Below are positions 45,509 through 53,136 of a DNA stretch of 64,000 nucleotides, in pieces. Position 1 is the first letter of the stretch. Each line of letters opens with the position of its first letter. The notes under the pieces were generated by a model. That model worked only from the letters and a program-made list of their open reading frames with translations, was not told where the DNA came from and searched no databases. The position numbers were made by a program, and so were the translations under genes. Source of the stretch: Lachnospira sp. (GTDB taxonomy: Bacteria > Bacillota > Clostridia > Lachnospirales > Lachnospiraceae). The stretch spans positions 34,768-98,767 of the forward strand of contig SVDX01000007.1 in NCBI GenBank assembly GCA_015057605.1, given 5' to 3'.

Positions 45509-47140
45509 ATGATAAGTGCTAATAATGTAACTTTAAGAATCGGTAAAAAAGCTCTTTTTGAGGATGTAAACATTAAGTTTACAGAGGGTAACTGCTATGG
45601 TCTTATTGGTGCCAACGGTGCCGGAAAATCTACTTTTTTAAAGATTTTATCTGGTCAGCTTGAGCCAACTAAGGGCGATATCGTTATCACTCCTGGTCAA
45701 AGATTATCTTTCTTACAACAGGACCACTTCAAATATGACGAATTTATGGTTCTTGACACTGTAATTATGGGTAACAAGAGACTTTATGAAATCATGAAGG
45801 AAAAGGATGCCATTTATGCAAAGGAAGATTTCACTGAAGAAGACGGTATCAAAGCCAGTGAACTTGAAGGTGAATTTGCTACAATGAATGGCTGGGAAGC
45901 TGAATCAGATGCAGCAACTTTATTAAATGGTCTTGGTATCGAGACAGACCTTCATTACAAATATATGAAGGACTTAAAGGGTAGTGAAAAGGTTAAGGTT
46001 TTACTTGCACAGGCTTTATTTGGTAACCCTGATATTTTACTCCTAGACGAGCCTACTAACCACCTTGATCTTGATGCTATCGCATGGCTTGAAGAATTCT
46101 TAATCAACTTTGACAATACTGTAATCGTGGTTTCCCACGACAGATATTTCCTTAACAAGGTTTGTACACAAATCGCCGACATCGATTATGCAAAAATTCA
46201 GCTCTATGCAGGTAATTACGACTTCTGGTATGAATCAAGCCAGTTAATAGTTAAGCAAATGAAGGAAGCTAACAAAAAGAAAGAAGAAAAGATTAAAGAA
46301 TTACAAGAGTTTATTCAACGTTTCAGCGCTAATGCTTCTAAGTCTAAGCAGGCAACTTCAAGAAAGCGTGCTCTTGAAAAAATTGAACTTGATGACATCA
46401 AGCCATCAAGCAGAAAATATCCTTACATTGACTTTAGACCAGCCAGAGAAATTGGTAACGAAGTACTTACTGTTGAAAACATTTCTAAGACAATAGATGG
46501 TGTTAAGGTATTAGATAATGTATCCTTCATCGTAAACCACGATGACAAGATTGCATTTGTTGGTGCAAATGAACTCGCAACAACTACGCTTTTCAAGATT
46601 CTTGCTGGTGAAATGGAACCTGACTCAGGTTCTTATAAATGGGGTATCACAACTTCAATGTCATACTTCCCTAAAGATAACACTCAGGAATTCGACTGTG
46701 ATGATACAATCGTTGACTGGTTAACACAATACTCACCAGAGAAGGATGTTACTTATGTTCGTGGTTTCCTTGGCAGAATGTTATTCGCCGGTGACGACGG
46801 TGTTAAGAAGGTTAAGGTATTATCCGGTGGCGAAAAAGTCAGATGTTTATTATCAAAAATGATGATTTCAGCTTCTAACGTACTCATCTTAGACGAGCCT
46901 ACCAACCACCTTGATATGGAATCAATCACAGCTTTAAATAATGGTCTTATTAAATTTGGCGGCGTAGCCTTATTTACATCACACGACCACCAGTTTGTAC
47001 AAACAACAGCTAACCGTATTATGGAAATAGTTCCAGGCGGTGCTCTTATCGATAAGATTACAACTTACGATGAATACCTCGCAAGTGACGTAATGGCAAG
47101 AAAGCGACAAGTATATACAATGGCTGAAGAGGATAATTAG
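45509..47140 (+). CDS. ABC-F family ATPase (YkpA/YbiT type)
   Basis: Two ABC domains are joined by a helical linker rich in charged residues (about 235-300), as in ribosome-associated ABC-F proteins; no membrane helices exist. The first domain has Walker A GANGAGKST, and Walker B LLLDEPTNHLD. The second has signature LSGGEKVRC and Walker B LILDEPTNHLD, but its Walker A is GANELATTT, with Thr in place of the Lys. It probably acts on ribosomes in translation or quality control. AGGAAGG precedes the ATG by 8 bases. Confidence 0.92.
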   Translation: MISANNVTLRIGKKALFEDVNIKFTEGNCYGLIGANGAGKSTFLKILSGQLEPTKGDIVITPGQRLSFLQQDHFKYDEFMVLDTVIMGNKRLYEIMKEKDAIYAKEDFTEEDGIKASELEGEFATMNGWEAESDAATLLNGLGIETDLHYKYMKDLKGSEKVKVLLAQALFGNPDILLLDEPTNHLDLDAIAWLEEFLINFDNTVIVVSHDRYFLNKVCTQIADIDYAKIQLYAGNYDFWYESSQLIVKQMKEANKKKEEKIKELQEFIQRFSANASKSKQATSRKRALEKIELDDIKPSSRKYPYIDFRPAREIGNEVLTVENISKTIDGVKVLDNVSFIVNHDDKIAFVGANELATTTLFKILAGEMEPDSGSYKWGITTSMSYFPKDNTQEFDCDDTIVDWLTQYSPEKDVTYVRGFLGRMLFAGDDGVKKVKVLSGGEKVRCLLSKMMISASNVLILDEPTNHLDMESITALNNGLIKFGGVALFTSHDHQFVQTTANRIMEIVPGGALIDKITTYDEYLASDVMARKRQVYTMAEEDN

Positions 47141-47463
47141 AAAAATACTTATCTATACGAAGAGACGTTTGCACTCCTTGTCGCTCGTAACGGATGCTAA
47201 AAAGATGTTTCGTCATAAAATTTCGAAGACCTGCTCTCATGAGTCAGGTCTTCTTTTTTATTCCTTACATCTTTTAAGCACCGACGGCTCCAAAGGCTCT
47301 TCTTTATAGATAAGGTATTTTTTGCGTTTGTGTGAAAGTTACGAAAAACCTAAATATCTATAGATATAATATAAGTAAAGAAGATACCAACGTTAATACT
47401 AGTATCTTATCTGTTATCATTATCAATATTTCTTGTTTTCTTATTATTTTAATTATAAGAATC
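47141..47463. other. Gene-free gap after the ABC-F gene
   Basis: The only clear structure is the terminator at 47225-47259. A plus-strand frame from 47332 has no ribosome site and overlaps the repressor gene, so it is rejected. Confidence 0.55.
47225..47259 (+). terminator. Terminator of the ABC-F gene
   Basis: GAAGACCTG pairs with CAGGTCTTC around an 11-base loop and is followed by TTTTTT on the plus strand, 85 bp after the stop codon. Confidence 0.88.
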
Positions 47464-47676
47464 TTACTTATTGATTTTAGGATTGTCCGTTCTACACAAT
47501 ATATAATCAATACTAACTTCATAATAATCCGCTAATATCAATAACGTTTCTGTTGGAGGAATCCTTGTTCCGTTTTCGTATTTTGAAATCAATGCTTGTT
47601 CTATTCCTGTTTGCATTTGCAGCATTATTTGTGTTAATCTTCTATCTTTTCTTAGTTTCTTTAAATTAGTTTTCAT
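47464..47676 (-). CDS. Small XRE-family repressor
   Basis: This protein of about 70 residues is almost entirely a Cro/C1 helix-turn-helix: LKKLRKDRRLTQIMLQMQTG, then ALISKYENGTRIPPTETLLILADYYEVSIDYIL. It resembles short phage-type repressors that often bind their own promoter. AGGTG lies 6 bases before the ATG at 47676. Two palindromes of TGACA/TGTCA in the divergent promoter region immediately upstream are likely its operators. Confidence 0.88.
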   Translation of the reverse strand: MKTNLKKLRKDRRLTQIMLQMQTGIEQALISKYENGTRIPPTETLLILADYYEVSIDYILCRTDNPKINK

Positions 47677-47688
47677 AATCATCACCTA

Positions 47689-47740
47689 ATGACATTGTGT
47701 CATATTTCCAATTGACAAATATGACATAATGTCATATAAT
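47689..47740 (+). promoter_or_regulatory. Consensus promoter with two palindromic XRE operators
   Basis: On the plus strand TTGACA (47712-47717), a 17-bp spacer and TATAAT (47735-47740) make a perfect consensus promoter for the zinc-binding genes. A perfect palindrome ATATGACAT-A-ATGTCATAT (47719-47737) fills the spacer, and ATGACA-TTG-TGTCAT (47689-47703) lies between it and the repressor gene. A repressor bound at the first would block plus-strand transcription; the second may serve autorepression. Confidence 0.8.
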
Positions 47741-47779
47741 TAAAGAAATTCTTTTTTCTCACATATGGAGGTATATTTT

Positions 47780-48058
47780 ATGTTAATATTATTCGGGTTT
47801 ATAATTATGATTATTATATTAGTCGTAGTTGCGTATCCTTTTATTTCAACAATCTTTATGCTCGGTGGAATGTTTAAAGAATCAAAACAACGCAGACAAG
47901 ATTTAGACGAAGCTATATATCATGCAAAACAAATAATGAATGAGCAAAAAAAGCAAGAATACACTAATGTTTCTACAATGTGGAAATGTCCACATTGTAA
48001 TACAACAAATAATAGTTCTGTTGCTATTTGCAAATGTGGCAACTCAAAACACATTTAA
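47780..48058 (+). CDS. Membrane-anchored small zinc-ribbon protein
   Basis: The protein has an N-terminal hydrophobic helix (about 2-30), a charged helical middle and a C-terminal zinc site WKCPHCNTTN with ICKCGNS. No family name is known to me. GGAGG lies 8 bases before the ATG at 47780; an ATG five codons earlier overlaps the ribosome site. It is the first gene after the consensus promoter with XRE operators, so it is probably repressed by the adjacent regulator. Confidence 0.75.
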   Translation: MLILFGFIIMIIILVVVAYPFISTIFMLGGMFKESKQRRQDLDEAIYHAKQIMNEQKKQEYTNVSTMWKCPHCNTTNNSSVAICKCGNSKHI

Positions 48059-48082
48059 CAATTTTTTAAGGAGGAATTATTT

Positions 48083-48265
48083 ATGTCTAGATGTTATTAT
48101 CTTGATTATATCAGCAATAGCTATTGGGGAACTTCAAGCGATAAGTATATCTGTAAGTTATGTGGAAAAGAATTTTATGCAGATGATCCACAAATAAAAT
48201 ACACTTGTAATAGTACATATTCGGATGAATATCAAAAATGTCCAGTTTATAAAGATCGTCGATAA
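48083..48265 (+). CDS. Small cysteine-containing protein
   Basis: This 60-residue protein has paired cysteines in CKLCGKEF and further cysteines in TCNSTYSDEYQKC, consistent with a zinc-binding knuckle. A strong AAGGAGG site lies 8 bases before the ATG. It is 24 bp downstream of the membrane zinc-ribbon gene and shares its promoter. Function unknown. Confidence 0.7.
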   Translation: MSRCYYLDYISNSYWGTSSDKYICKLCGKEFYADDPQIKYTCNSTYSDEYQKCPVYKDRR

Positions 48266-48303
48266 TTTTTTCAACATTCATAAAATTAATATAACTATAA
48301 TCC

Positions 48304-48340
48304 AAAACACTACATATCAAATTTTGATTTGTAGTGTTTT
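48304..48340 (+). terminator. Terminator of the two-gene zinc-protein operon
   Basis: AAAACACTACA pairs with TGTAGTGTTTT around a 15-base AT-rich loop, about 40 bp after the stop codon. Confidence 0.75.
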
Positions 48341-48453
48341 ATTAATTAATCTCTATTATAAAAGAGATATACAGCTTGTAGCTATACACCTCTTTCATAC
48401 GTGCTTCGCACTTGGTTTGTTTGGTATTTTATATTATGCCTGTTTAGCACCCG

Positions 48454-48666
48454 TTATATTCTATAATCGGACGCAAAGCTATGGCATCGCTTTTCTTTTG
48501 TTACATCTCTTACCGTTACGTCCCAATAATATCCGCCATTAAATTTCACCATATAAATATAATCGTTTGTTATAAATTTATCTACATAGCCTGCCACCGA
48601 CGGCATTTTTTCTCCCTCTTCGAAACGAGCGCCACCATTTTCGATATAAACACAACCTACTGGCAC
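48454..48666 (-). pseudogene. Truncated paralogue of the adjacent EGCxYIENG family
   Basis: The 70-residue frame begins VPVGCVYIENGGARFEEGEK and is very similar to residues 31 onward of the next gene (VPEGCVYIENGGKRYEAGER). Even the preceding codons (RVKVP versus REKVP) match, but the N-terminal transmembrane helix is gone and a stop lies 15 codons upstream. A GTG with AGAGGG before it could still start translation. It is probably a decaying tandem duplicate. Confidence 0.65.
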
Positions 48667-48688
48667 TTTTACCCTCTTGCTCTCTCTA

Positions 48689-49003
48689 TCATCTAATTTC
48701 TAGTTCATCATTTATATATCCTAACACTGGCTCACGGTTTGTTTTTGTATTATCCTTTATCTTTACTTTCCAATAATATTCATGCCAATTATATTGTACG
48801 GTATATATATAATCCTCTGTTATAAACTCATCTCCATAGCCTGCCACTAATGGCATTCTCTCTCCTGCTTCGTAGCGTTTTCCACCATTTTCTATGTACA
48901 CGCATCCTTCAGGCACTTTTTCTCTCATAAAATATTTTACAGTTGCAATCGATGATATCAACACACACGCGATAACTGCTACTATTATTATTTTTTTCTT
49001 CAT
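48689..49003 (-). CDS. Membrane-anchored member of a tandem paralogue family
   Basis: This 104-residue protein has an N-terminal helix (about 4-24) and an outer domain with EGCVYIENGGKRYEAGERMP and DEFITEDYIYTVQY. The same domain is present in the copies at 48454, 49017 (divergent) and 49395. I know no family name. AAAGGTG lies 6 bases before the ATG. It belongs to an operon of four genes read leftward from the promoter near 50470. Confidence 0.72.
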   Translation of the reverse strand: MKKKIIIVAVIACVLISSIATVKYFMREKVPEGCVYIENGGKRYEAGERMPLVAGYGDEFITEDYIYTVQYNWHEYYWKVKIKDNTKTNREPVLGYINDELEIR

Positions 49004-49016
49004 ACTATCACCTTTC

Positions 49017-49370
49017 TCATTTTATTACAGGTCGTCCTGCTATTGATGCTAATCGTTCTGTTGCATTGGGTGCTCCATACCAGTAACTGCGACCGTATGA
49101 GCAATAACATGTCGGCCAACGATTAAATTTGTATGTTCCATCTGGTGTTATATATATATCATCATCTTCTGGTCTTACTGGCATCCAGTCTCCTTCTGTT
49201 AATTCCTCTCCTGTTGATGCCACTATATATGTACAACCCTCTGCCACAATATCTCTGTCTAGATACCAATATGCTATTGTCCCTACTATAAATGTAAGAA
49301 TTGCAATAAATGCTATTGTCTTGATTCTCTTTGCTTCTTTTTCAAATATTATCCATTCTAATTTTGTCAT
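49017..49370 (-). CDS. Divergent paralogue with transmembrane helix
   Basis: A helix spans about 17-36 (TIAFIAILTFIVGTIAYWYL). The outer part keeps the family pattern (EGCTYI, then LTEGDWMP and IYITPDGTYKF) but diverges after that, with a cysteine/tyrosine-rich stretch. GGAGG lies about 8 bases before the ATG. It lies between the LRR paralogue and the 104-residue paralogue. Confidence 0.7.
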   Translation of the reverse strand: MTKLEWIIFEKEAKRIKTIAFIAILTFIVGTIAYWYLDRDIVAEGCTYIVASTGEELTEGDWMPVRPEDDDIYITPDGTYKFNRWPTCYCSYGRSYWYGAPNATERLASIAGRPVIK

Positions 49371-49394
49371 ATTAATTCCTCCTCGTATAATATG

Positions 49395-50432
49395 TTAATT
49401 ATTAATATATATAACTTCTAAATTTTGCTTTTCAAAATCAACTCCTTCAAAAAAATCTTCGTAGTATGCTTCCCCAGAACGTCCCTCAATCACTACTGTT
49501 CCTGTAAGGCTAGTACAATTGTTGAATATACCATCTATACTTCTAGCACTCCTTGGAATCCTTCCTATTTTTTCAAGAGATACACAACCTTCAAATGCAC
49601 ATCGCATATATTTTACTAATACAGGTATCTCATTTATCTCCTTTAGACTCGTGCACCCTAAAAACATTTCTTCCATATTTTCAAGTCCTGCTGGAAGTTG
49701 ATGTACTGTGGTTAAACTTGTACAATTTTCAAATGTTCTATTCATATTAATTATACTTTGTGGAAATTGAGGAGTTTCTATCAAACTCTCACAATCGCTG
49801 AATGCTTCATACAAGCTAGTTATCCCAGAAGGCAACTCTGTTATTTCTTTAAGATTTTTGCAATTTTTAAATGTCCCTCTTAAGGACCTAACATTATATG
49901 GTATAAAAGGTGTCGTTACTAAACTCATACAGTCTTCAAATGTTCCATACAAAACAACAACCTCTTTTGTTGATATTTGAGGTGCTACTTTCAAAGCAGT
50001 ACAACCTTTAAACGTATATGAAAGATCAAACACATTCTTAGGTATTTCTGGTGCTCGTTCCATATATTTACATTCTTTAAACGTCTCTTCCAAACTAATA
50101 AATGCTTCATCTTCATTTATTAAATTTTTAATCGGTTCATACTCCTTCTTAGTTTTATCTAAAACATATAGTTGCCAATAATAGCTATACATTTTATAGT
50201 AATCATATTCAAATACATATTCGTAATCTCTTGTAATATATCTATCACCAACATGTGCCTTTGATGGCATTCGTTCACCAGCTTCATATACGCGCTGTTT
50301 ATAATCGATATACTTACATCCTTCATCTACTTTCCTTCTATCTAGATAATGTGCCATAATTAAACCTATAACGAAGATAACTATTATAAATATTAATATA
50401 AAGATTTTTCTCAAATCCTGTTTTTTAGTCAT
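49395..50432 (-). CDS. Membrane-anchored BspA-like leucine-rich-repeat protein
   Basis: A helix at about 9-27 is followed by the shared domain (DEGCKYIDYKQRVYEAGERM, then DRYITRDYEYVF). From about residue 115 there are eight or nine repeats of roughly 23 residues with the pattern TFxxCxSLxxxPxxPxxxxxLxx, as in BspA-like or DUF285 surface proteins. This suggests an exposed binding protein for host or microbial ligands. GGAGG lies 7 bases before the ATG. It is the first gene of the four-paralogue operon. Confidence 0.8.
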   Translation of the reverse strand: MTKKQDLRKIFILIFIIVIFVIGLIMAHYLDRRKVDEGCKYIDYKQRVYEAGERMPSKAHVGDRYITRDYEYVFEYDYYKMYSYYWQLYVLDKTKKEYEPIKNLINEDEAFISLEETFKECKYMERAPEIPKNVFDLSYTFKGCTALKVAPQISTKEVVVLYGTFEDCMSLVTTPFIPYNVRSLRGTFKNCKNLKEITELPSGITSLYEAFSDCESLIETPQFPQSIINMNRTFENCTSLTTVHQLPAGLENMEEMFLGCTSLKEINEIPVLVKYMRCAFEGCVSLEKIGRIPRSARSIDGIFNNCTSLTGTVVIEGRSGEAYYEDFFEGVDFEKQNLEVIYINN

Positions 50433-50470
50433 ACCAAAACCTCCTTTTGATTTCCCTGCTTCTTACTTTC

Positions 50471-50537
50471 TTTATAACATTTTCAAGAAAAATTTCAATA
50501 GATTTTGCATGAACGGTCAATATACGACATGAACGGT
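50471..50537 (-). promoter_or_regulatory. Promoter with LytTR-like direct repeats for the paralogue operon
   Basis: TTGAAA (50498-50493), a 16-bp spacer and TATAAA (50476-50471) precede the leucine-rich-repeat gene. Just upstream are two identical copies of ACCGTTCAT (50517-50509 and 50537-50529) in direct orientation, 20 bp start to start. Each fits the published LytTR consensus [TA][AC][CA]GTTN[AG][TG]. The usual period is 21 bp, so the fit is close but not exact. No LytTR gene is in the window. Confidence 0.65.
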
Positions 50538-50607
50538 AAAAAAACAGGTGTTTTTTCCCATATTTTATGTTATTATATGTGTAAGGTTAATGAAGGTTGG
50601 TGTGTGT

Positions 50608-50829
50608 ATGAAAAAGAAATTAATTACATTCCTTTGCATTTTGCTCATAAGCATTATTTTATTATTTCCTATGCCCGTTTACTATAAAGATGGTGGTTCA
50701 GTTAGATATGCTGCTATTTTATATAGTGTTACTGACGTTCATAGTATTTCACTAGATAGCGAAACTGGTTATGAGGAAGGGTTTATCGTTGAGATATTAG
50801 GTTTTGAGATTTTTAATAATGTAAAATAA
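50608..50829 (+). CDS. Small secreted or membrane-anchored protein of the YKDGG type
   Basis: A basic start and hydrophobic segment (MKKKLITFLCILLISIILLF) is followed by PVYYKDGGSVRYAAILYSVT, a pattern shared by small exported proteins of Lachnospiraceae and Bacilli of unknown role. The ATG at 50608 is chosen because it begins the signal; earlier ATGs add a non-signal stretch. Its ribosome site is weak. The divergent promoter region with LytTR-like repeats lies upstream, so co-regulation with the paralogue operon is possible. Confidence 0.7.
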   Translation: MKKKLITFLCILLISIILLFPMPVYYKDGGSVRYAAILYSVTDVHSISLDSETGYEEGFIVEILGFEIFNNVK

Positions 50830-50856
50830 AAAAGCTGCATCGCTGCAGCTTTTTTA
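50829..50856. terminator. Bidirectional terminator
   Basis: AAAAAGCTGCA and TGCAGCTTTTT form an 11-bp stem with A-run and T-run at either side. It lies between two converging genes and probably ends both. Confidence 0.85.
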
Positions 50857-51207
50857 TTATTTCCATTGTATAAATTTGTAACTTTCCAATATCTTTAAAT
50901 ATTGTACAAGTCGTTCATAGAGAGGTTCTGCTTTGTCACCAAATTGTTCTTTTACAAGCTTACCAAGCTCTATTATATTTCTACTTTCGTCTAACAGTGG
51001 CCATATAAAGCTTCCCATTTCATCCAAATGTACATAAGTTACTTTCGGTTTCTTTAAAAGCTTTTGGGCTATCCTGTTAAAAACACCTTTATTTTCGATA
51101 TCTAAGGTTACTATTCCTTTATCATCTGTAGACCATGGAATATACTGTGTTCTTAATGGAATATTTTCCAAAAAGTTTTCTGAAGCCTGTTTTTTCTTAC
51201 TTTTCAC
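50857..51207 (-). CDS. PqqD-like peptide-binding chaperone protein
   Basis: The C-terminal 90 residues fit the PqqD fold: VTYVHLDEMGSFIWPLLDES followed by IIELGKLVKEQFG and LVQYLKILESYKFI. PqqD-type proteins bind precursor peptides for radical SAM enzymes, but no such enzyme or precursor is next to it. The gene overlaps the end of the OPT transporter gene, suggesting the two are linked. The GTG at 51207 has AAGGG 8 bases upstream; a GTG at 51216 is possible. Confidence 0.8.
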   Translation of the reverse strand: MKSKKKQASENFLENIPLRTQYIPWSTDDKGIVTLDIENKGVFNRIAQKLLKKPKVTYVHLDEMGSFIWPLLDESRNIIELGKLVKEQFGDKAEPLYERLVQYLKILESYKFIQWK

Positions 51208-53113
51208 TCTTAGCACCCTTTTTCCATATTGAGAATTTGAGTATTGTAAGTATCATAAGACCTAATACCACTAAGCTTCCAATATTGGCTACCACTTCTG
51301 GAAGGTTAAGAATACCAGAAATATCAATATATTTATCAATACCAGCGATTGCAAAGATTGCAAGAAGTATACCTACTAAGCCTTCACCGGCAATCATTCC
51401 TGAGCAGAAAAGAATACCATCATTAACAATTGCTTTCTTTTCTTCTTCTTTTCTCTTCATCTTATCAAATGCAAGACGAACAAGACCACCTATCATAATA
51501 CAAGCGTTAAGATGTACCGGAAGGTATACACCAATTGCAAATGGAAGTACTGGAATACCAATAATTTCTACTACTATAGCCATAAATACACCTATAAACA
51601 CAAGGTTCCATGGAAGGTTATTTTCCATAACACCTTCAATAATCATCTTCATAAGTGTTGCCTGTGGTGCACCAAGTTGTTGTGAACCAAATCCATATGC
51701 TTCATTTAAAACATAAAGTGTTATACCTATAACAAGTGCTGATGCTACAACGCCAATAACTTCACCAATCTGTTGTTTCTTAGGTGTTGAGCCCAAAAGA
51801 TAACCTGTCTTTAAATCCTGTGATGTATCACCTGAAATAGCTGCAACAATACAAATGATTGAACCAATTGCAATAGCTGCTTGCATACCTGCAGCACCTG
51901 TATCTCCTGTAACCTTTAAAAGCACTGTTGTTACAAGTAATGTTGCAATAGCCATACCTGATACAGGGTTATTACTACTACCAACTAAACCTACCATACG
52001 AGAAGACACTGTTGCAAAGAAGAAACCAAATACAACAACAATTACTGCACCTAATAAACTAACTGGAATTGCTGGAACTAACCATACAAGTAATGTACAC
52101 ACTGCAATAACTATAAGAACTATCTTCATACTAACATCTTGTTCTGTTCTTAATTTACTTGTAGTCTTAGCACCCTTCATACTCTTAATTGCATCTCTAA
52201 ATGTACGAACAATAAGCGGTAACGATTTAATAAGACTTATGATACCACCTGCAGCTAAAGCACCGGCACCAATATATCTGATATATGAACTCCAAATTGC
52301 ACTTGCACCGCCTGTTGCATACATTTCACCAATTGCAACTGTTCCTGGATAAAGGATTAAATCCTTACCAAATAAAACAATAAGTGGAATAATTACCATC
52401 CAGCTAAATACACCACCTGCAAACATATAAGAAGCAATACGTGGTCCACAAATGTAACCAACACTTAATACTGCAGGATAAATCTGTGTTCCTATTTCAC
52501 CTGAGAAATTCTTAATCTTAAGTGACACTTCACCAGGCACTGCCTTTATACCGTCAATAATAATCTTAAATAAAGCTGCAAATCCCATACCAGCAAATAC
52601 TGTTGAGGCATTAGCACCACCCTCTTCTCCTGCAAGTAATACTTCTGCACAAGCTGTTCCTTCAGGATATGGCAAAATACCATGTTCCTTAACAATAAGT
52701 GCATTTCTAAGTGGAACCATAAAAAATACACCAAGGATACCGCCAAGTAATGCTATAAGTGTAATTTCAAGAATATCTGGTGTCTCCATCTTACCTTCTG
52801 CTGCCCACAAGAACAATGCAGGAATTGTAAATATTGCACCTGCCGCTACAGATTCACCAGCTGAGCCGATGGTCTGAACTATGTTACTCTCCAAAATAGA
52901 GTTTTTCTTCATAATCACACGAATAACGCCCATAGCCATAACTGCTGCTGGAATCGATGCTGAAACTGTCATACCTACTCTAAGGCCAAGATATGCGTTT
53001 GCTGCACCAAATAAAACTGCTAAAAGAATACCACAGATAACTGATAACACTGTAAGCTCAGGAGTTACCTTATCCGCTGGTATATACGGTGTAAATTCTT
53101 TCTTTTCATTCAT
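51197..53113 (-). CDS. OPT-family oligopeptide transporter
   Basis: The 638-residue membrane protein has about 14-16 helices and the OPT signatures GAANAYLGLRVGMTVSASIP, PYPEGTACAEVL, SVGYICGPRIASYMFAGG and SGDTSQDLKTGYLLGSTPKK. Members import oligopeptides or metal chelates with protons. The overlap with the PqqD-like gene hints at a peptide substrate, but that is only context. TAGGAGA precedes the ATG. Confidence 0.94.
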   Translation of the reverse strand: MNEKKEFTPYIPADKVTPELTVLSVICGILLAVLFGAANAYLGLRVGMTVSASIPAAVMAMGVIRVIMKKNSILESNIVQTIGSAGESVAAGAIFTIPALFLWAAEGKMETPDILEITLIALLGGILGVFFMVPLRNALIVKEHGILPYPEGTACAEVLLAGEEGGANASTVFAGMGFAALFKIIIDGIKAVPGEVSLKIKNFSGEIGTQIYPAVLSVGYICGPRIASYMFAGGVFSWMVIIPLIVLFGKDLILYPGTVAIGEMYATGGASAIWSSYIRYIGAGALAAGGIISLIKSLPLIVRTFRDAIKSMKGAKTTSKLRTEQDVSMKIVLIVIAVCTLLVWLVPAIPVSLLGAVIVVVFGFFFATVSSRMVGLVGSSNNPVSGMAIATLLVTTVLLKVTGDTGAAGMQAAIAIGSIICIVAAISGDTSQDLKTGYLLGSTPKKQQIGEVIGVVASALVIGITLYVLNEAYGFGSQQLGAPQATLMKMIIEGVMENNLPWNLVFIGVFMAIVVEIIGIPVLPFAIGVYLPVHLNACIMIGGLVRLAFDKMKRKEEEKKAIVNDGILFCSGMIAGEGLVGILLAIFAIAGIDKYIDISGILNLPEVVANIGSLVVLGLMILTILKFSIWKKGAKSEK

Positions 53114-53136
53114 AAATATTTTCTCCTATTATCTTA

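Noticed and set aside
47141..47463. tRNA or small RNA gene in the gap after the ABC-F gene
   Set aside because: No cloverleaf or promoter-terminator pair was found beyond the ABC-F terminator.
47332..47535. 67-residue plus-strand hydrophobic frame
   Set aside because: It has no ribosome site and overlaps the 3' end of the XRE repressor gene. The isoleucine-rich product reflects AT-rich DNA.
49500..50100. CRISPR-like or tandem DNA repeat
   Set aside because: The periodicity of about 69 bp is that of the leucine-rich-repeat coding units and is divergent at the DNA level; there are no conserved repeats with unique spacers.
51135..51716. 193-residue plus-strand open frame
   Set aside because: It is antisense to the OPT transporter gene, with no ribosome site and composition typical of a reverse-strand shadow.
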